Positions 51,001-58,983 of a DNA stretch of 64,000 bases are shown piece by piece. Below the pieces are notes generated by a model. It did no database searches. It worked only from the letters and a program-made list of their open reading frames with translations, and was not told the origin of the DNA. The translations under genes were made by a program, and so were the position numbers. This DNA comes from an uncultured Acidobacteriota bacterium. Its GTDB lineage: Bacteria > Acidobacteriota > Terriglobia > Bryobacterales > Bryobacteraceae. Numbering within the stretch: the stretch's first letter is position 1; each line of letters starts with the position of its first letter. The stretch is taken from NCBI GenBank assembly GCA_902826685.1, contig CADEFT010000001.1:440945-504944 (forward strand), in the 5' to 3' direction.

Positions 51001-51334
51001 CGCTTTGCGACGTCTCGCCCACTTCCAGGCGAAGATCGACGCGCACGCGCGCCTTCACCGTAATGGGTACGGCCGGATTGACGGCGCGCTTGAAGCCGGG
51101 CGCTTCGGCGCTAACCGAATAATCGCCCAGAGGCAGGTTGGTGACCACGTACTCGCCGGTGTCGTTGGTGGCGGTGGCGCGCACGGCGCCGGTGCCGGTG
51201 TTGGTGATGCGAACCGGGGCGTTCACGATGGCGGCGCCCGAGGCGTCGGCGATGGTCCCGAGGATGGTGCCTTCGGTGGCTTGACCGCGAAGCAGGGCGG
51301 TAACGAAGAAAAAGAGGAGGGTGGATCGGCCCAT
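48065..51334 (-). CDS. Oar-like TonB-dependent receptor (1089 aa)
   Basis: A signal peptide (TLLFFFVTALLRGQ) precedes the carboxypeptidase-regulatory domain at about 20-105 (GTILGTIADASGAAIVNAPV) and the plug at about 115-240 (SVEVSGATPLIKTDTAEVGG, 'IDAIQEFAIQTSQYSAEFGR', 'KSGSNEWHGFAYDYLRNDKLDARPF'). The barrel ends in NIQLVGRFDF with terminal Phe. It is a TonB-energised outer-membrane importer. The next gene, a secreted propeller protein, follows after eight bases, which suggests a uptake-plus-hydrolase pair. A TACAAT hexamer lies 14 to 9 bases ahead of the ATG on the minus strand, but no standard -35 was seen. Confidence 0.93.
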   Translation of the reverse strand: MGRSTLLFFFVTALLRGQATEGTILGTIADASGAAIVNAPVRITNTGTGAVRATATNDTGEYVVTNLPLGDYSVSAEAPGFKRAVNPAVPITVKARVRVDLRLEVGETSQSVEVSGATPLIKTDTAEVGGVVSRRVLQDIPVFGRNFLALAALVPGTTNGPPASRQRDFSGASVTIGGASAEANNFIIDGISNNMEFSGAMGVVPAIDAIQEFAIQTSQYSAEFGRSGGGVVNVAIKSGSNEWHGFAYDYLRNDKLDARPFDFTFTNQPKQPLRRNQFGAGLGMPIVRNRVFLFGNYEGTRNPSSNIATYIMSSEAERRGDFSSSNILYADPATTRPDASNALGIRTPFAGNQVPASRIDPMATRLLGFFPLPNFRDPNPNVRNNFLVSERSQDSLNSFNLKGDGAVNAANSLTARFSQQRGGRRRSFWMPEDRLGGRAALDATNTGLTYTHVFRPTVVNEARAGYNYLRFGNEMLNTENVMDEFRIPGWNTVSFARGFPALNIRNYQATAIIRPIASVPTPFFLVEHSWQFMDNLSWQASRHALKFGAEAGRIANNRFQGRNGGGSLSYDGTYSTPVVGAALEALRTGMTDALLNQARGFSTNYQFDGVRIRSSRASWFAQDDFRLNSRLTLNMGVRWEYFSPWSEEQNRMLNFDLATGQRLLADSTRRIVRDLVGVPNGDMPAGWRYTSNSEIVPRANWKNFSPRFGFAYNVGRNVVLRGGYGLFYAVTVSNNFNNAGTDGSPFFFDFSLASELDRPILPRTGFPAGGAAGAFGARTFSAYYGPLNRPDPYTQKWSYNIQWNPFRRTAIEAGYTGQRALRFSTLAPANTPPPGPGAVQDRRPYPNVGFFYYYIPVNDSNYHGLEVTLKQQEFKGFFLQSAFTFSKSMSYTQGTDGGVLNDAFNYRYDYGPSSYDFRKRWVTALTYRAPVLQGWNRLARTALGGWETSGLVTLQGGYPFTVAVTGPQLNNGAGTNRANLLRNPNLGAEANRDRWFDTSAFSAPPNFVWGTQGKGMLRTPGLAQVDFALQKVFRVQEAKRVTVRMEAQNFFNRVQLGAPAATLGAPNFGAIRSLQAGPRNIQLVGRFDF

Positions 51335-51405
51335 TGAGGTCGATTGTAGAACACGGCGTTCTTCGCAGCAGGCAAGGAATCGTTTGGAATGTCAACCTAT
51401 CTTTT

Positions 51406-51444
51406 GGCCGATCCACACGATTTCCGGCCGATCGTTCGGCCGAC
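51406..51444. promoter_or_regulatory. GGCCGA repeats upstream of the bestrophin gene
   Basis: GGCCGATC occurs at 51406-51413 and again at 51426-51433, exactly 20 bases apart, with a third GGCCGAC at 51438-51444 in the same direction. The spacing of about two helical turns suits a regulator binding one face. The 171-base gap between the divergent receptor and bestrophin genes otherwise shows nothing clear. Confidence 0.35.
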
Positions 51445-51505
51445 CCACCAGATTCCCGTCCGATATCTGGTTTTATCGTCTGTCCCGCCTTAACGTGAGG
51501 ACAGG

Positions 51506-52393
51506 ATGATTGTTCGAAACCACCTCCCACTCGGACGCCTCTGGCCGCAAGTATCCAAGCGCTTGAGCCTGGTGCTGGCGTTCGATATCGCCGTCGCGTT
51601 CGTTTACACGTATTTCGGACTCGCATGGCTTTCCCTGCCGACGCTGCCGCTATCGATGATCGGCGGTGCGCTCAGCGTGTTTCTCGCTTTCCGCAATAAT
51701 TCGGCTTACGACCGCTGGTGGGAAGCGCGTACGCTGTGGGGATCGCTCGTCAACACTTCGCGTACTTTCGCCAGACAGGTTTTAACGCTGGCCGATGAAG
51801 ATCCCCTTCGCGAGAGGCTGGTGGAACTGCAAATCGGATATGTGCACGCGCTGCGCTGCCACCTGCGCAAGCAGAATCCGTTTCCGGAGCTGAGCCGCTG
51901 GCTGCCCCCCGCCATGGTGGATTTTCTGCGTACGCAGAAGAACGTTCCGGCTGGCATTCTGATGATCAAGGCGCGCACTCTGCGCAAGCTGTTCGACACC
52001 GGCCGGCTCGACTCGTACCGGTTCGCCGCCATCGACCGCTCGCTCTCGGACCTGTGTAACGTCCAGGGCGCCTGCGAGCGCATCAAGAACACGCCGATGC
52101 CCCGCCAGTACGAATATTTTCCGCGAGTGCTGGTGGGCGTCTACTGCCTGCTGTTGCCGTTCGGACTGGTGGAGGGGCTGGGCATGCTGACGCCGCTCGC
52201 TTCCACGCTGATCAGTCTGATCTTCGTCTCACTCGATACCATTGGCCGCGACATCGAGAATCCGTTTGAAAACACCGTACACGATACACCCATGAGTACG
52301 CTGTCGCGCGCCATCGAAATCAACCTGCTGCAAAGCCTCGGAGAAAATACCGTGCCCGCCGAGGTGCGTCCCGTGGAAGGATTCTCTTACTAA
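51506..52393 (+). CDS. bestrophin family anion channel protein
   Basis: This 295-residue protein matches bacterial bestrophins: 'VLAFDIAVAFVYTYFGLAWLSLP', then IGGALSVFLAFRNNSAYDRWWEARTLWG, the family's signature block, and in the second half LPFGLVEGLGMLTPLASTLISLIFVSLDTIGRDIENPF. Four hydrophobic segments are expected and the protein should form a pentameric chloride-type channel in the inner membrane. It has a GAGGACAGG stretch ahead of the ATG as ribosome-binding site. The next three genes code a Usp-like protein, a histidine kinase and a response regulator in tight succession. Confidence 0.92.
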   Translation: MIVRNHLPLGRLWPQVSKRLSLVLAFDIAVAFVYTYFGLAWLSLPTLPLSMIGGALSVFLAFRNNSAYDRWWEARTLWGSLVNTSRTFARQVLTLADEDPLRERLVELQIGYVHALRCHLRKQNPFPELSRWLPPAMVDFLRTQKNVPAGILMIKARTLRKLFDTGRLDSYRFAAIDRSLSDLCNVQGACERIKNTPMPRQYEYFPRVLVGVYCLLLPFGLVEGLGMLTPLASTLISLIFVSLDTIGRDIENPFENTVHDTPMSTLSRAIEINLLQSLGENTVPAEVRPVEGFSY

Positions 52394-52394
52394 C

Positions 52395-53336
52395 ATGTCG
52401 ACTCAACATCCGTTGGACATTCTGTTTCTGACCAATTTTTCGGATTCCTGCTTCCGTGCGGTTCCGGCGATCGCCCAGATGGCCGATGCGTTGAAGGTGC
52501 GGCTTTCGATACTGCACGCCTACGACCCCGCGCACACCACGCAATCGGCCGCGCAGGCCCACGTGGACAGCTTCTTTCCCGAAGCCGACAGCTACGCCAC
52601 CTGCCGGCGTTTCGCCATCCGCCGGCCGCTGCTCGACGCCGTGCGGCGGCACCTGGATTCGTGGCCGGTGAGCCTCATCGTGGCGCCCGCATCCGGGTCG
52701 CTGCGGCTGCCAAGGCTGGGGGAGCGGTCGTTGCGGTCGCGCCTGCTTTCCGAATACGGCCTGCCGGTTTGGACGATGGGGCGGCGCACCCAGGCGGCCA
52801 AGCTCGGACAGCGCGTGGAGAACGTCGCCTGCTGGGTGGATTTCCGCAGTGGGGCGACTTCCCATCTGCCGTTCGCCATCGACTATGCGCACAAGGTCAA
52901 CGCCAAGCTGCACCTGCTGCGCGGCCTGCCGGACGTTGAGGAAAGCGCGGTCCTGCTGGGCAACCACGGCGCGGTGGAACCGCGGCGCGCCACCAGGGAA
53001 CTGCTGCAGCTTTGCAGCAAGTCGCCGATCGCGCCGGAGGTTCATATCGCATCGGGCGAAGGCCGCCGGGAACTCAACGGCATGCTGCGCAAGTGCAATG
53101 CCGACGTCGTCTTCCTGCATGGCGAGGAGCCCTGGCTCACGCGCTGGTTCGGACTCGGCGCCGGGCTGGGCGACTCCGCCTTCTGCCCCGCCGTGTATGT
53201 GAAGCGGGAAACGGACTTGCCCTCCTGGAATCTGGAGACCGGGCATGCGCAGGCGCGCTGGGAGAAGCCGAACGTGACCGAGCAGGCCATTGTCGCAACA
53301 CGGCAGCGGTGGGTCGCCGAACTGGGTCTACAGTAG
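52395..53336 (+). CDS. universal-stress-protein-like protein
   Basis: This 313-residue protein starts one base after the bestrophin stop. The N-terminal 'LDILFLTNFSDSCFRAVPAIAQMADALKVRLSILHAY' stretch is typical of a UspA-type alpha/beta domain, and a second, weaker copy begins near residue 140 (VENVACWVDFRSGATSHLPFAIDYAHKVNAKLHLLRG). The ATP-binding G-x2-G-x9-G-S/T motif is not obvious, so nucleotide binding is in doubt. It could sense stress or bind a small ligand. Position suggests a shared transcript with the channel and the two-component system. Confidence 0.72.
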   Translation: MSTQHPLDILFLTNFSDSCFRAVPAIAQMADALKVRLSILHAYDPAHTTQSAAQAHVDSFFPEADSYATCRRFAIRRPLLDAVRRHLDSWPVSLIVAPASGSLRLPRLGERSLRSRLLSEYGLPVWTMGRRTQAAKLGQRVENVACWVDFRSGATSHLPFAIDYAHKVNAKLHLLRGLPDVEESAVLLGNHGAVEPRRATRELLQLCSKSPIAPEVHIASGEGRRELNGMLRKCNADVVFLHGEEPWLTRWFGLGAGLGDSAFCPAVYVKRETDLPSWNLETGHAQARWEKPNVTEQAIVATRQRWVAELGLQ

Positions 53337-53346
53337 ACTCAAGAAG

Positions 53347-54744
53347 GTGATCGCTCAGTTTCTGGAGTCTTGGGGGATATCCCGCAGGTCCGGGCGCGCG
53401 CAGGTGATGGGGCTGGCCGCCATCCTGCTCGCCGTGGTCATGGCCCTCGAATGGGTATACGACCTCGACTACTCGTTGGGTATCCTTTACGTGCTGCCCG
53501 TCGTGGTGGCTTCCACCGTAGTGAACCGCTGGCAGACCATTCTGCTGGCGGTTCTTTGCGCTTACGCCCGCGCTTTGTTCACGCCCGCCATCGCCGGTGT
53601 GGAATACGCGCTGCGTTTCGGCATGGCGGTGCTCGCCTACAGCGCCGCTGGATTACTGATCGGAGAAACGAACCGTAACCGGCGCGAGATTCTGGCGGCC
53701 TACGCGCGGCTGAAGACCGAGGAAGATATGCGCCGCCGGGCCGAGGATCAACTGCGGATGCTGGTGGAATCGAGCCCGGCGGCTATCATGACGCTCGATC
53801 ATCAGGCGCGCGTGCTGGCGGCCAATCGCGCGGCGCACCAGATGCTGGGGTATGAAAGGCCGGGTTCGCTGATCGGTACTGCCGTCGGTGAGCACGTGCC
53901 GCTGTTTGCGGGTGCGCTGCGCGTCGCCTCCGGCGGTACACCGATGCGCGCGGCGTCCGCCAGCCGGGCCAGACGGCGGGGCGGCCAGCATTTTCCCGTC
54001 ACGGCGTGGTTTTCCACTTACGAAGAGGAAGGGCAGCGGCGGCTGGCCGCGATTCTGGTGGACAGCTCGGAAGAGGTGCGCGAGCGCGAGCACGAGAGCT
54101 TGCGGCATGTGACGGCCGCCAACCGCCTGCTGGCCGGCGCAGTGGCGCACGAAATTCGCAACCTGTGCCTGGCGGTGCGGGTGGTGATCTCGAACCTGCA
54201 GCGCTTTCCGGAAGTAGCCCGCGGCGCCGATTTCAACGCGCTGGGCGCTTTGGCCGAAGGGCTGATGCGCATTTCCGCCTTTGAGCTGCATAAGAGCAAA
54301 GAGGAGGCCTCCTCCCGCGCCGACGTGGCGGCGGTGCTTGAGGAACTGCGCGTCGTGATCGAGCAGGACTGGTCCGATATCGGCGGCGAAATCCGCTGGA
54401 AGTACCGCGGCGAGTTTCCCGAAGCGCACGCCGATCCGCACGCCCTGCTGCAGGTTTTTCTCAATCTTTCGCAGAACTCGCTGCGCGCGGTCCAGCGCGG
54501 GGGCGAAGCTATACTGGAGGTTCGCGTAGAGGCCAACGGCGACACCGTTACGATCACGTTCGAGGACAGCGGCCCGGGCGTGGACGACGTTTCGAAACTC
54601 TTCAAGCCGTTTCGTGAGGATGCCGACGGGTCCGGGCTGGGCCTCTATGTGTCGCGCGCGATGTTGCGCGTTTTCGATGGAGAACTGCGCTATGTGCCGG
54701 CCAGCAAGGGCTGCCGGTTCGATGTAGTGCTGCGCACTTACTAG
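53347..54744 (+). CDS. membrane-bound PAS sensor histidine kinase
   Basis: This protein of about 465 residues is started at a GTG 11 bases after the previous stop; a TTG at 53290 inside the Usp-like gene is an alternative. Three to four hydrophobic segments span about residues 20-115. A PAS domain follows (about 140-250, 'MLVESSPAAIMTLDHQARVLAANRAAHQMLGY'). The phosphoacceptor is His268 in GAVAHEIRNLCLAVRV, and the ATPase part has N box FLNLSQNSLRAV, G1 EDSGPGVDD and G2 GSGLGLYVSR. It should phosphorylate the response regulator that starts two bases after its stop. The stimulus is unknown. Confidence 0.9.
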   Translation: MIAQFLESWGISRRSGRAQVMGLAAILLAVVMALEWVYDLDYSLGILYVLPVVVASTVVNRWQTILLAVLCAYARALFTPAIAGVEYALRFGMAVLAYSAAGLLIGETNRNRREILAAYARLKTEEDMRRRAEDQLRMLVESSPAAIMTLDHQARVLAANRAAHQMLGYERPGSLIGTAVGEHVPLFAGALRVASGGTPMRAASASRARRRGGQHFPVTAWFSTYEEEGQRRLAAILVDSSEEVREREHESLRHVTAANRLLAGAVAHEIRNLCLAVRVVISNLQRFPEVARGADFNALGALAEGLMRISAFELHKSKEEASSRADVAAVLEELRVVIEQDWSDIGGEIRWKYRGEFPEAHADPHALLQVFLNLSQNSLRAVQRGGEAILEVRVEANGDTVTITFEDSGPGVDDVSKLFKPFREDADGSGLGLYVSRAMLRVFDGELRYVPASKGCRFDVVLRTY

Positions 54745-54746
54745 GA

Positions 54747-55388
54747 ATGGCCGGAAAGATTCGTGTCTTCGTGGTCGACGACCATGCCCTGTTCCGCGAG
54801 GGCCTGCTGCGTCTGCTGAACACCGATGAGACGCTCGACGTGGTGGGCAGCGCCGATTCCGCCGAGGCCGCGCTCGAACGGCTGCGGAACCTCGAAGTGG
54901 ACGTCCTCATTCTCGATTTCGATCTGGGCGTATCGACCGCGCTGACGGTGATCCGCGAGCTGCGGGAGCGCGGATTCGAAGGCCGCACGCTGGTGGTTAC
55001 GGCCGGCGTGCAGGATCGCGACGCGCTGGAGTTGATCCGGCTGGGAATCTCCGGAATTTTTCACAAGAAACATTCCCCCGAACAGTTGCATCGCAGCATT
55101 CAGGAGGCGGCGGCGGGCCGGTTCCTGATCGACCAGGAGTATCTGCAGGGACTGATGAAGCCCGGTACCGCCGAGCCCGAGGAGCGGAACTCGCATCTGA
55201 CCGACCGCGACCGGCAGGTGCTGCGGCTGCTGCTCGAAGGCAGCTCGAATAAGGAGATCGCCTCGGCGTTGAACCTGTCGGAAAGCGCGGTGAAGGCGGC
55301 GCTGCAGCAGTTGTTCGCCAAGACCGGCGTGCGCACGCGCAGCCAGTTGGTTCGTTTCGCGCTGGAGAAGCTGGGTCCGGAGATTTGA
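54747..55388 (+). CDS. NarL/LuxR-type response regulator
   Basis: This 213-residue protein has a receiver domain with Asp11/Asp12 in VFVVDDHALFREG, the phosphoacceptor Asp57 in LILDFDLG, and Lys in IFHKKHSPEQL, followed by a LuxR-type helix-turn-helix (about 148-205: LTDRDRQVLRLLLEGSSNKEIASAL, NLSESAVKAALQQLFAKTG). It starts two bases after the kinase gene, so the pair is certain. The likely targets are genes nearby, possibly the bestrophin operon, where repeated GGCCGA boxes lie upstream. Confidence 0.93.
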   Translation: MAGKIRVFVVDDHALFREGLLRLLNTDETLDVVGSADSAEAALERLRNLEVDVLILDFDLGVSTALTVIRELRERGFEGRTLVVTAGVQDRDALELIRLGISGIFHKKHSPEQLHRSIQEAAAGRFLIDQEYLQGLMKPGTAEPEERNSHLTDRDRQVLRLLLEGSSNKEIASALNLSESAVKAALQQLFAKTGVRTRSQLVRFALEKLGPEI

Positions 55389-55390
55389 GC

Positions 55391-57856
55391 TTACTCGCTC
55401 CGCAGCGCGAGCACGGGATCCACCCGGGTGGCGCGCCGCGCCGGCGTCCAGCAGGCGGCCAGGCTCACGGCCACCAGCACTAAGGCGGTAATCGCAAGCG
55501 GCATCCAGTGCACTTCGCCCAGGCCCGCGACGGAGTTGCGGATGACCCGCGTCAGGGCGGCGCTCAGCAGCGCCCCGGCCACGATCCCGGCCAGCACCAG
55601 ACGCATTCCCTGCCCCAGCACCAGGCTCCGCACCTGGCCCGTCTGGGCGCCCAGCGCCATGCGTACCCCGAATTCGCTGGTGCGCTGCGACACGGCGTAG
55701 CTCATCACGCTGAAGATGCCGAGCGCGGCGAGTCCGAGCGCCACCGACGCGAAAACCGTCAGCAGCAGGGCGAGGAACCGTGGACGCGCCCGTGCCTGCG
55801 CGATCACTTCGTCGAGCGGACGCACCTGCGCGAGCGGCAGCGAGGGGTCGAGGGCGCGGATCTGGTCGCGCACCGGACCCAACACGTTCCACGGATCGCC
55901 CGTTGTCTTCACCAGCAGCGTGCCGAAGCGCAGATTGCCGGCCTGTGCATGCGAGAAGAACAATTCGGTGCCGGCGGATCGATCGAGTCCGCGGTTCCTG
56001 ATATCTTTCACCACCCCGACGATCGTGTACCAGGGGCTGTTGTCGGTGGGTTTGCCGCCCGGTTTCACGCGCCGCCCGATGGCGCTTTCCTTGCCGTAGA
56101 ACGTGCGGGCCAACGTCTGGTTCACCACGAGCACGGGCGGCGCGCCGTCGCCGTCGCGAGGCTCAAGCAGGCGCCCTTCCACCAGCTCCACGCCAAGCAT
56201 TTCGAACGCTCCGGGCGAGGCGACGTTCCAATAGTCGACGTTATGCATGGGACCGCCGGGCACGGGCACGAAGCCTTCGATGTAGGTATCGTTGGCGTTG
56301 AGGGGCCGCTGGGGAGGCAGTCCGTTGAGGATTCCCGCGGCCGTCACGCCTGGCAGGTTCCGCACGCGTTCGAGCGTCTCGCGCCAGAACCGCTGCGAAC
56401 CGGCGGGCTGCGAGTACGTCTGTTGCGGCAGCGTGACGCGCATCGTCATCACCTGTTCGGCGCCGCGGACGCCAGGTTCGACCCGCGTCAGGCGGCGGAA
56501 GGCGTCAAGCAGCAGACTTGCGCCGGCGAGCAGCATCACCGCCAGCGCCATCTCTCCCACAATGAGCCCGTGGCGCAGCCAGTGAGCCTCGCGCGTGGCC
56601 GTCGAACGGCCGCCCGCCTTGAGCGTGTCGAACAGCTTGGCGCGGATGGTCTGGGCGAGCGGCGCCATCGCGAAGACCAGGCCGGTGGCCACCGCCGCGG
56701 CGGCCGCAAACGCCAGCACCGCGCCATCGAGGCCCACTTCGCCTGCGCGCGGAATGCTCGGGCCGCCCACCGCGAGGATCACGCGCAGCAACGCCCAGGC
56801 CAGGCCGAGCCCGAGGGCGGCGCCGGTTCCGGAAAGCAGCAGCCCCTCGATGAGAAACTGGCGCAGCAGGCTGCCCTGGGTGGCTCCCATGGCCTGCCGC
56901 AGCGCGACTTCGCGCTGCCTCGTTTGGGCCCGGGCCAGCAACAGGTTGGCGACGTTGGCGCAAGCGATCAGCAGCACCAGTCCGGTGGCGCCGAGCATCA
57001 GGAGCATGGCCGGACGCACGTTGCCAACCGTCTCCTCGAGCAGCGGATACGCCGACAGAGTGTGCGTCTTCGGATCGAACCGGTGCCCGGTGGGCCCCCT
57101 CGATTCCACATGCGTGCTCTCGATGCGATCGAGGTCGCGGGCGGCCTGCGCCAGCGTCGTACCCGATTTGAGCCGCCCCACCAGCGCGAGGCGATGGTTG
57201 CCCCAGCGATCCATGTCGCGCAGCGCCAACTGCAGCGGAGTCCACATTTCGGCCGCCTCGGGCTCGCCCGGAGGAAACTCGAAGCCGCGCGGCATGACGC
57301 CGGCGATGGTGGTCTTAACGCCATTGACCAGCACTTCGCGGCCGACGGCTCCGTCGTCGCCGCCAAACGCCCCCTGCCAAAGTCCATAGGAGAGCACCGT
57401 CTGCAGGGGCGCGCCTTCGGCGTCGTCGGCGGGCGTCAGCACCCGTCCGCGGAACGGCTGCACGCCGAGCGCGCTCATCAATCCGCCGCTGACCTGCGTC
57501 ATGTTGACGCGCACCGGCTCGCGGCCCGGCGGCGCGAGATTGGCTCCGCCCGACTGCCAGGCGTCGATGCTTTCAAAGGTTTGGGCCGAGCGGCGCAGGG
57601 TGTCGAATTCGGGCGGGGAAACCGCGAAGCGGAACATGCCGCCTCCGGTCCAGGCGGGCCAATCCGTGTAGAGGCGCACCAGGCGGGCCGAATCGGCGTA
57701 GGCGAGCGGCCGCAGCACGACGGCGTTGACGACGCTGAAGATCGCCGACGTGGCGCCCACGCCGAGCGCCAGGCAGCCGAGGGCGGCGGCGGTGAATCCG
57801 GGGCTCTTGCGAAGCTGGCGAAGCGCGAACCGGAAATCGGCCGAAAAGTTTGCCAT
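55391..57856 (-). CDS. acidobacterial duplicated orphan permease (ADOP), MacB/FtsX type
   Basis: This 821-residue permease has an N-terminal 'FRFALRQLRKSPGFTAAALGCLALGVGATSAIFSVVNAV' block, a MacB-like periplasmic domain, an FtsX core ('LLARAQTRQREVALRQAMGATQGSLLRQFLIEGLL') and a second copy at the C-terminus ('SQRTSEFGVRMALGAQTGQVRSLVLGQGMRLVLAG'). This arrangement, without its own ATPase gene, defines the ADOP family that is greatly expanded in Acidobacteria, and so supports the taxonomic assignment. The function is not established; it may serve export of peptides or lipids. A TATATA lies four bases ahead of the ATG on the minus strand. It converges with the response regulator gene, two bases apart. 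Confidence 0.92.
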   Translation of the reverse strand: MANFSADFRFALRQLRKSPGFTAAALGCLALGVGATSAIFSVVNAVVLRPLAYADSARLVRLYTDWPAWTGGGMFRFAVSPPEFDTLRRSAQTFESIDAWQSGGANLAPPGREPVRVNMTQVSGGLMSALGVQPFRGRVLTPADDAEGAPLQTVLSYGLWQGAFGGDDGAVGREVLVNGVKTTIAGVMPRGFEFPPGEPEAAEMWTPLQLALRDMDRWGNHRLALVGRLKSGTTLAQAARDLDRIESTHVESRGPTGHRFDPKTHTLSAYPLLEETVGNVRPAMLLMLGATGLVLLIACANVANLLLARAQTRQREVALRQAMGATQGSLLRQFLIEGLLLSGTGAALGLGLAWALLRVILAVGGPSIPRAGEVGLDGAVLAFAAAAAVATGLVFAMAPLAQTIRAKLFDTLKAGGRSTATREAHWLRHGLIVGEMALAVMLLAGASLLLDAFRRLTRVEPGVRGAEQVMTMRVTLPQQTYSQPAGSQRFWRETLERVRNLPGVTAAGILNGLPPQRPLNANDTYIEGFVPVPGGPMHNVDYWNVASPGAFEMLGVELVEGRLLEPRDGDGAPPVLVVNQTLARTFYGKESAIGRRVKPGGKPTDNSPWYTIVGVVKDIRNRGLDRSAGTELFFSHAQAGNLRFGTLLVKTTGDPWNVLGPVRDQIRALDPSLPLAQVRPLDEVIAQARARPRFLALLLTVFASVALGLAALGIFSVMSYAVSQRTSEFGVRMALGAQTGQVRSLVLGQGMRLVLAGIVAGALLSAALTRVIRNSVAGLGEVHWMPLAITALVLVAVSLAACWTPARRATRVDPVLALRSE

Positions 57857-57895
57857 GGCTTATATACGGTTTCGAGAGGCGTTCGTTCCGTCGAT

Positions 57896-57925
57896 TTGAC
57901 CCCCCTCCGGCCGCCGTGTTATCCT
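57896..57925 (+). promoter_or_regulatory. probable promoter of the ATP synthase operon
   Basis: TTGACC (57896-57901) and TATCCT (57920-57925) are separated by 18 bases and fit sigma70 at five and four of six positions. Transcription would start near 57932, leaving a leader of about 48 bases before the first ATG. The 123-base gap is shared with the divergent permease gene. Confidence 0.5.
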
Positions 57926-57979
57926 ATTGGTTTAATCTAAGGCTGCTGGCCTCGCCCTTGTGTCTCCCGAAGCATTAAA

Positions 57980-58429
57980 ATGGATGCCTTATTAAGCTCC
58001 CTCGGCGGAATTCTGTTGAACGCCGTACCGACTTTCCTGATCATTGTGCTCCTGCATTTTTATTTGAAAGCGACCTTTTTCGGGCCCATGGAAAAGGTGC
58101 TTCATCAGCGGGAGGAAGCGACCGCCGGCGCCCGTAAGCGCGCCGAAGAGGCGCTGGCCAAGGCTAACGAAAAGCTGCGCCAGTATGACCAGATGATGCA
58201 GGCCGCCCGTAACGACATTTACAAAGATCAGGAACAGATTCGCAAAGACCTCAAGATCGGCCAGGAGTCCCAGGTCGCCGAAGCTCAGGCGAAATCGAAG
58301 GAAATGATCGCGGCGGCACGCCACCAACTGGCCGCGGAGGCCGCCGCCGCTAAGCAGGGGCTTGAAGCCGAAGCGCGCTCCCTCGCCGGGAAGATCAGCG
58401 CTCAAATCCTCGACGGGAGGGCCGCTTGA
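57980..58429 (+). CDS. ATP synthase subunit b' (peripheral stalk)
   Basis: This 149-residue protein has one N-terminal membrane segment (ILLNAVPTFLIIVLLHFYLKATFFGP) followed by a long charged coiled coil rich in Ala, Glu and Lys, as expected for b-type stalk subunits. The 'FFGPMEKVLHQREEATAGARKRAEEAL' block is typical. Because a second b-type gene follows, it is taken as the b' form. It leads the operon, and the next gene overlaps by TTGA. Confidence 0.88.
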   Translation: MDALLSSLGGILLNAVPTFLIIVLLHFYLKATFFGPMEKVLHQREEATAGARKRAEEALAKANEKLRQYDQMMQAARNDIYKDQEQIRKDLKIGQESQVAEAQAKSKEMIAAARHQLAAEAAAAKQGLEAEARSLAGKISAQILDGRAA

Positions 58430-58980
58430 GGATCCCGGCCTGTCTGTTGACTGCGCTGTTGGCTCTTCCCGCCTTCGCCGCCGAGCATGGAGGCGAACAC
58501 GCCGAGCCCAGCATTCTCTGGAAATGGGCGAACTTCGTGATTCTTGTGGCCGTTCTCGGCTATCTGATCAACAAGCACGCCGGGGCGTTCTTTCGCTCCC
58601 GCACGGCCGAGATTCAATCCGGGCTGACCGAAGCCGCCAGGATGCGGGAGACCGCCGAGCGCCAGGTGTCGGAAATCGAGCGGCGCGTGGCGAACCTCGA
58701 ATCCGAAATCGCGTCTTTGCGAGGGGAATCGAAGAAAGAGATGGCCGCCGAGGCCGAGCGTTTGAAGGTGGAAACCGCCAAGACGCTCGAACGGGTTCAG
58801 GCGCAGGCTCAGTTTGAGATCGCCTCGGCCACCAAGCTCGCTTCCGCCGAGCTTAAGCGGCGCACCGCGGAGCTGGCCGTCGAGCTCGCCTCCGGTGAGA
58901 TTCGCCAGCGCATGTCCGGCGCCGTGCAGGAAAAGTTGGTAACCAGCTTCGTTTCGCAGCTTGGCGCTGCCCGTAAATAG
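58426..58980 (+). CDS. atpF: ATP synthase subunit b (peripheral stalk)
   Basis: This 184-residue protein begins at a TTG overlapping the previous stop (TTGA). It appears to have a cleavable-type signal (CLLTALLALPAFAAEHGG), then a membrane segment (WANFVILVAVLGYLINKHAG) and a long coiled coil that ends near the delta-binding region. Together with b' it would form a heterodimeric stalk, as in cyanobacteria and purple bacteria. The signal-like N-terminus before the membrane segment is found in b subunits of several acidobacteria and deltaproteobacteria. Confidence 0.88.
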   Translation: MRIPACLLTALLALPAFAAEHGGEHAEPSILWKWANFVILVAVLGYLINKHAGAFFRSRTAEIQSGLTEAARMRETAERQVSEIERRVANLESEIASLRGESKKEMAAEAERLKVETAKTLERVQAQAQFEIASATKLASAELKRRTAELAVELASGEIRQRMSGAVQEKLVTSFVSQLGAARK

Positions 58981-58983
58981 ACC

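Noticed and set aside
55508..57940. Very long open frame (about 810 codons) opposite the orphan permease
   Set aside because: It is antisense to a gene with clear family motifs; its Arg- and His-rich composition is what the complement of high-GC codons gives.
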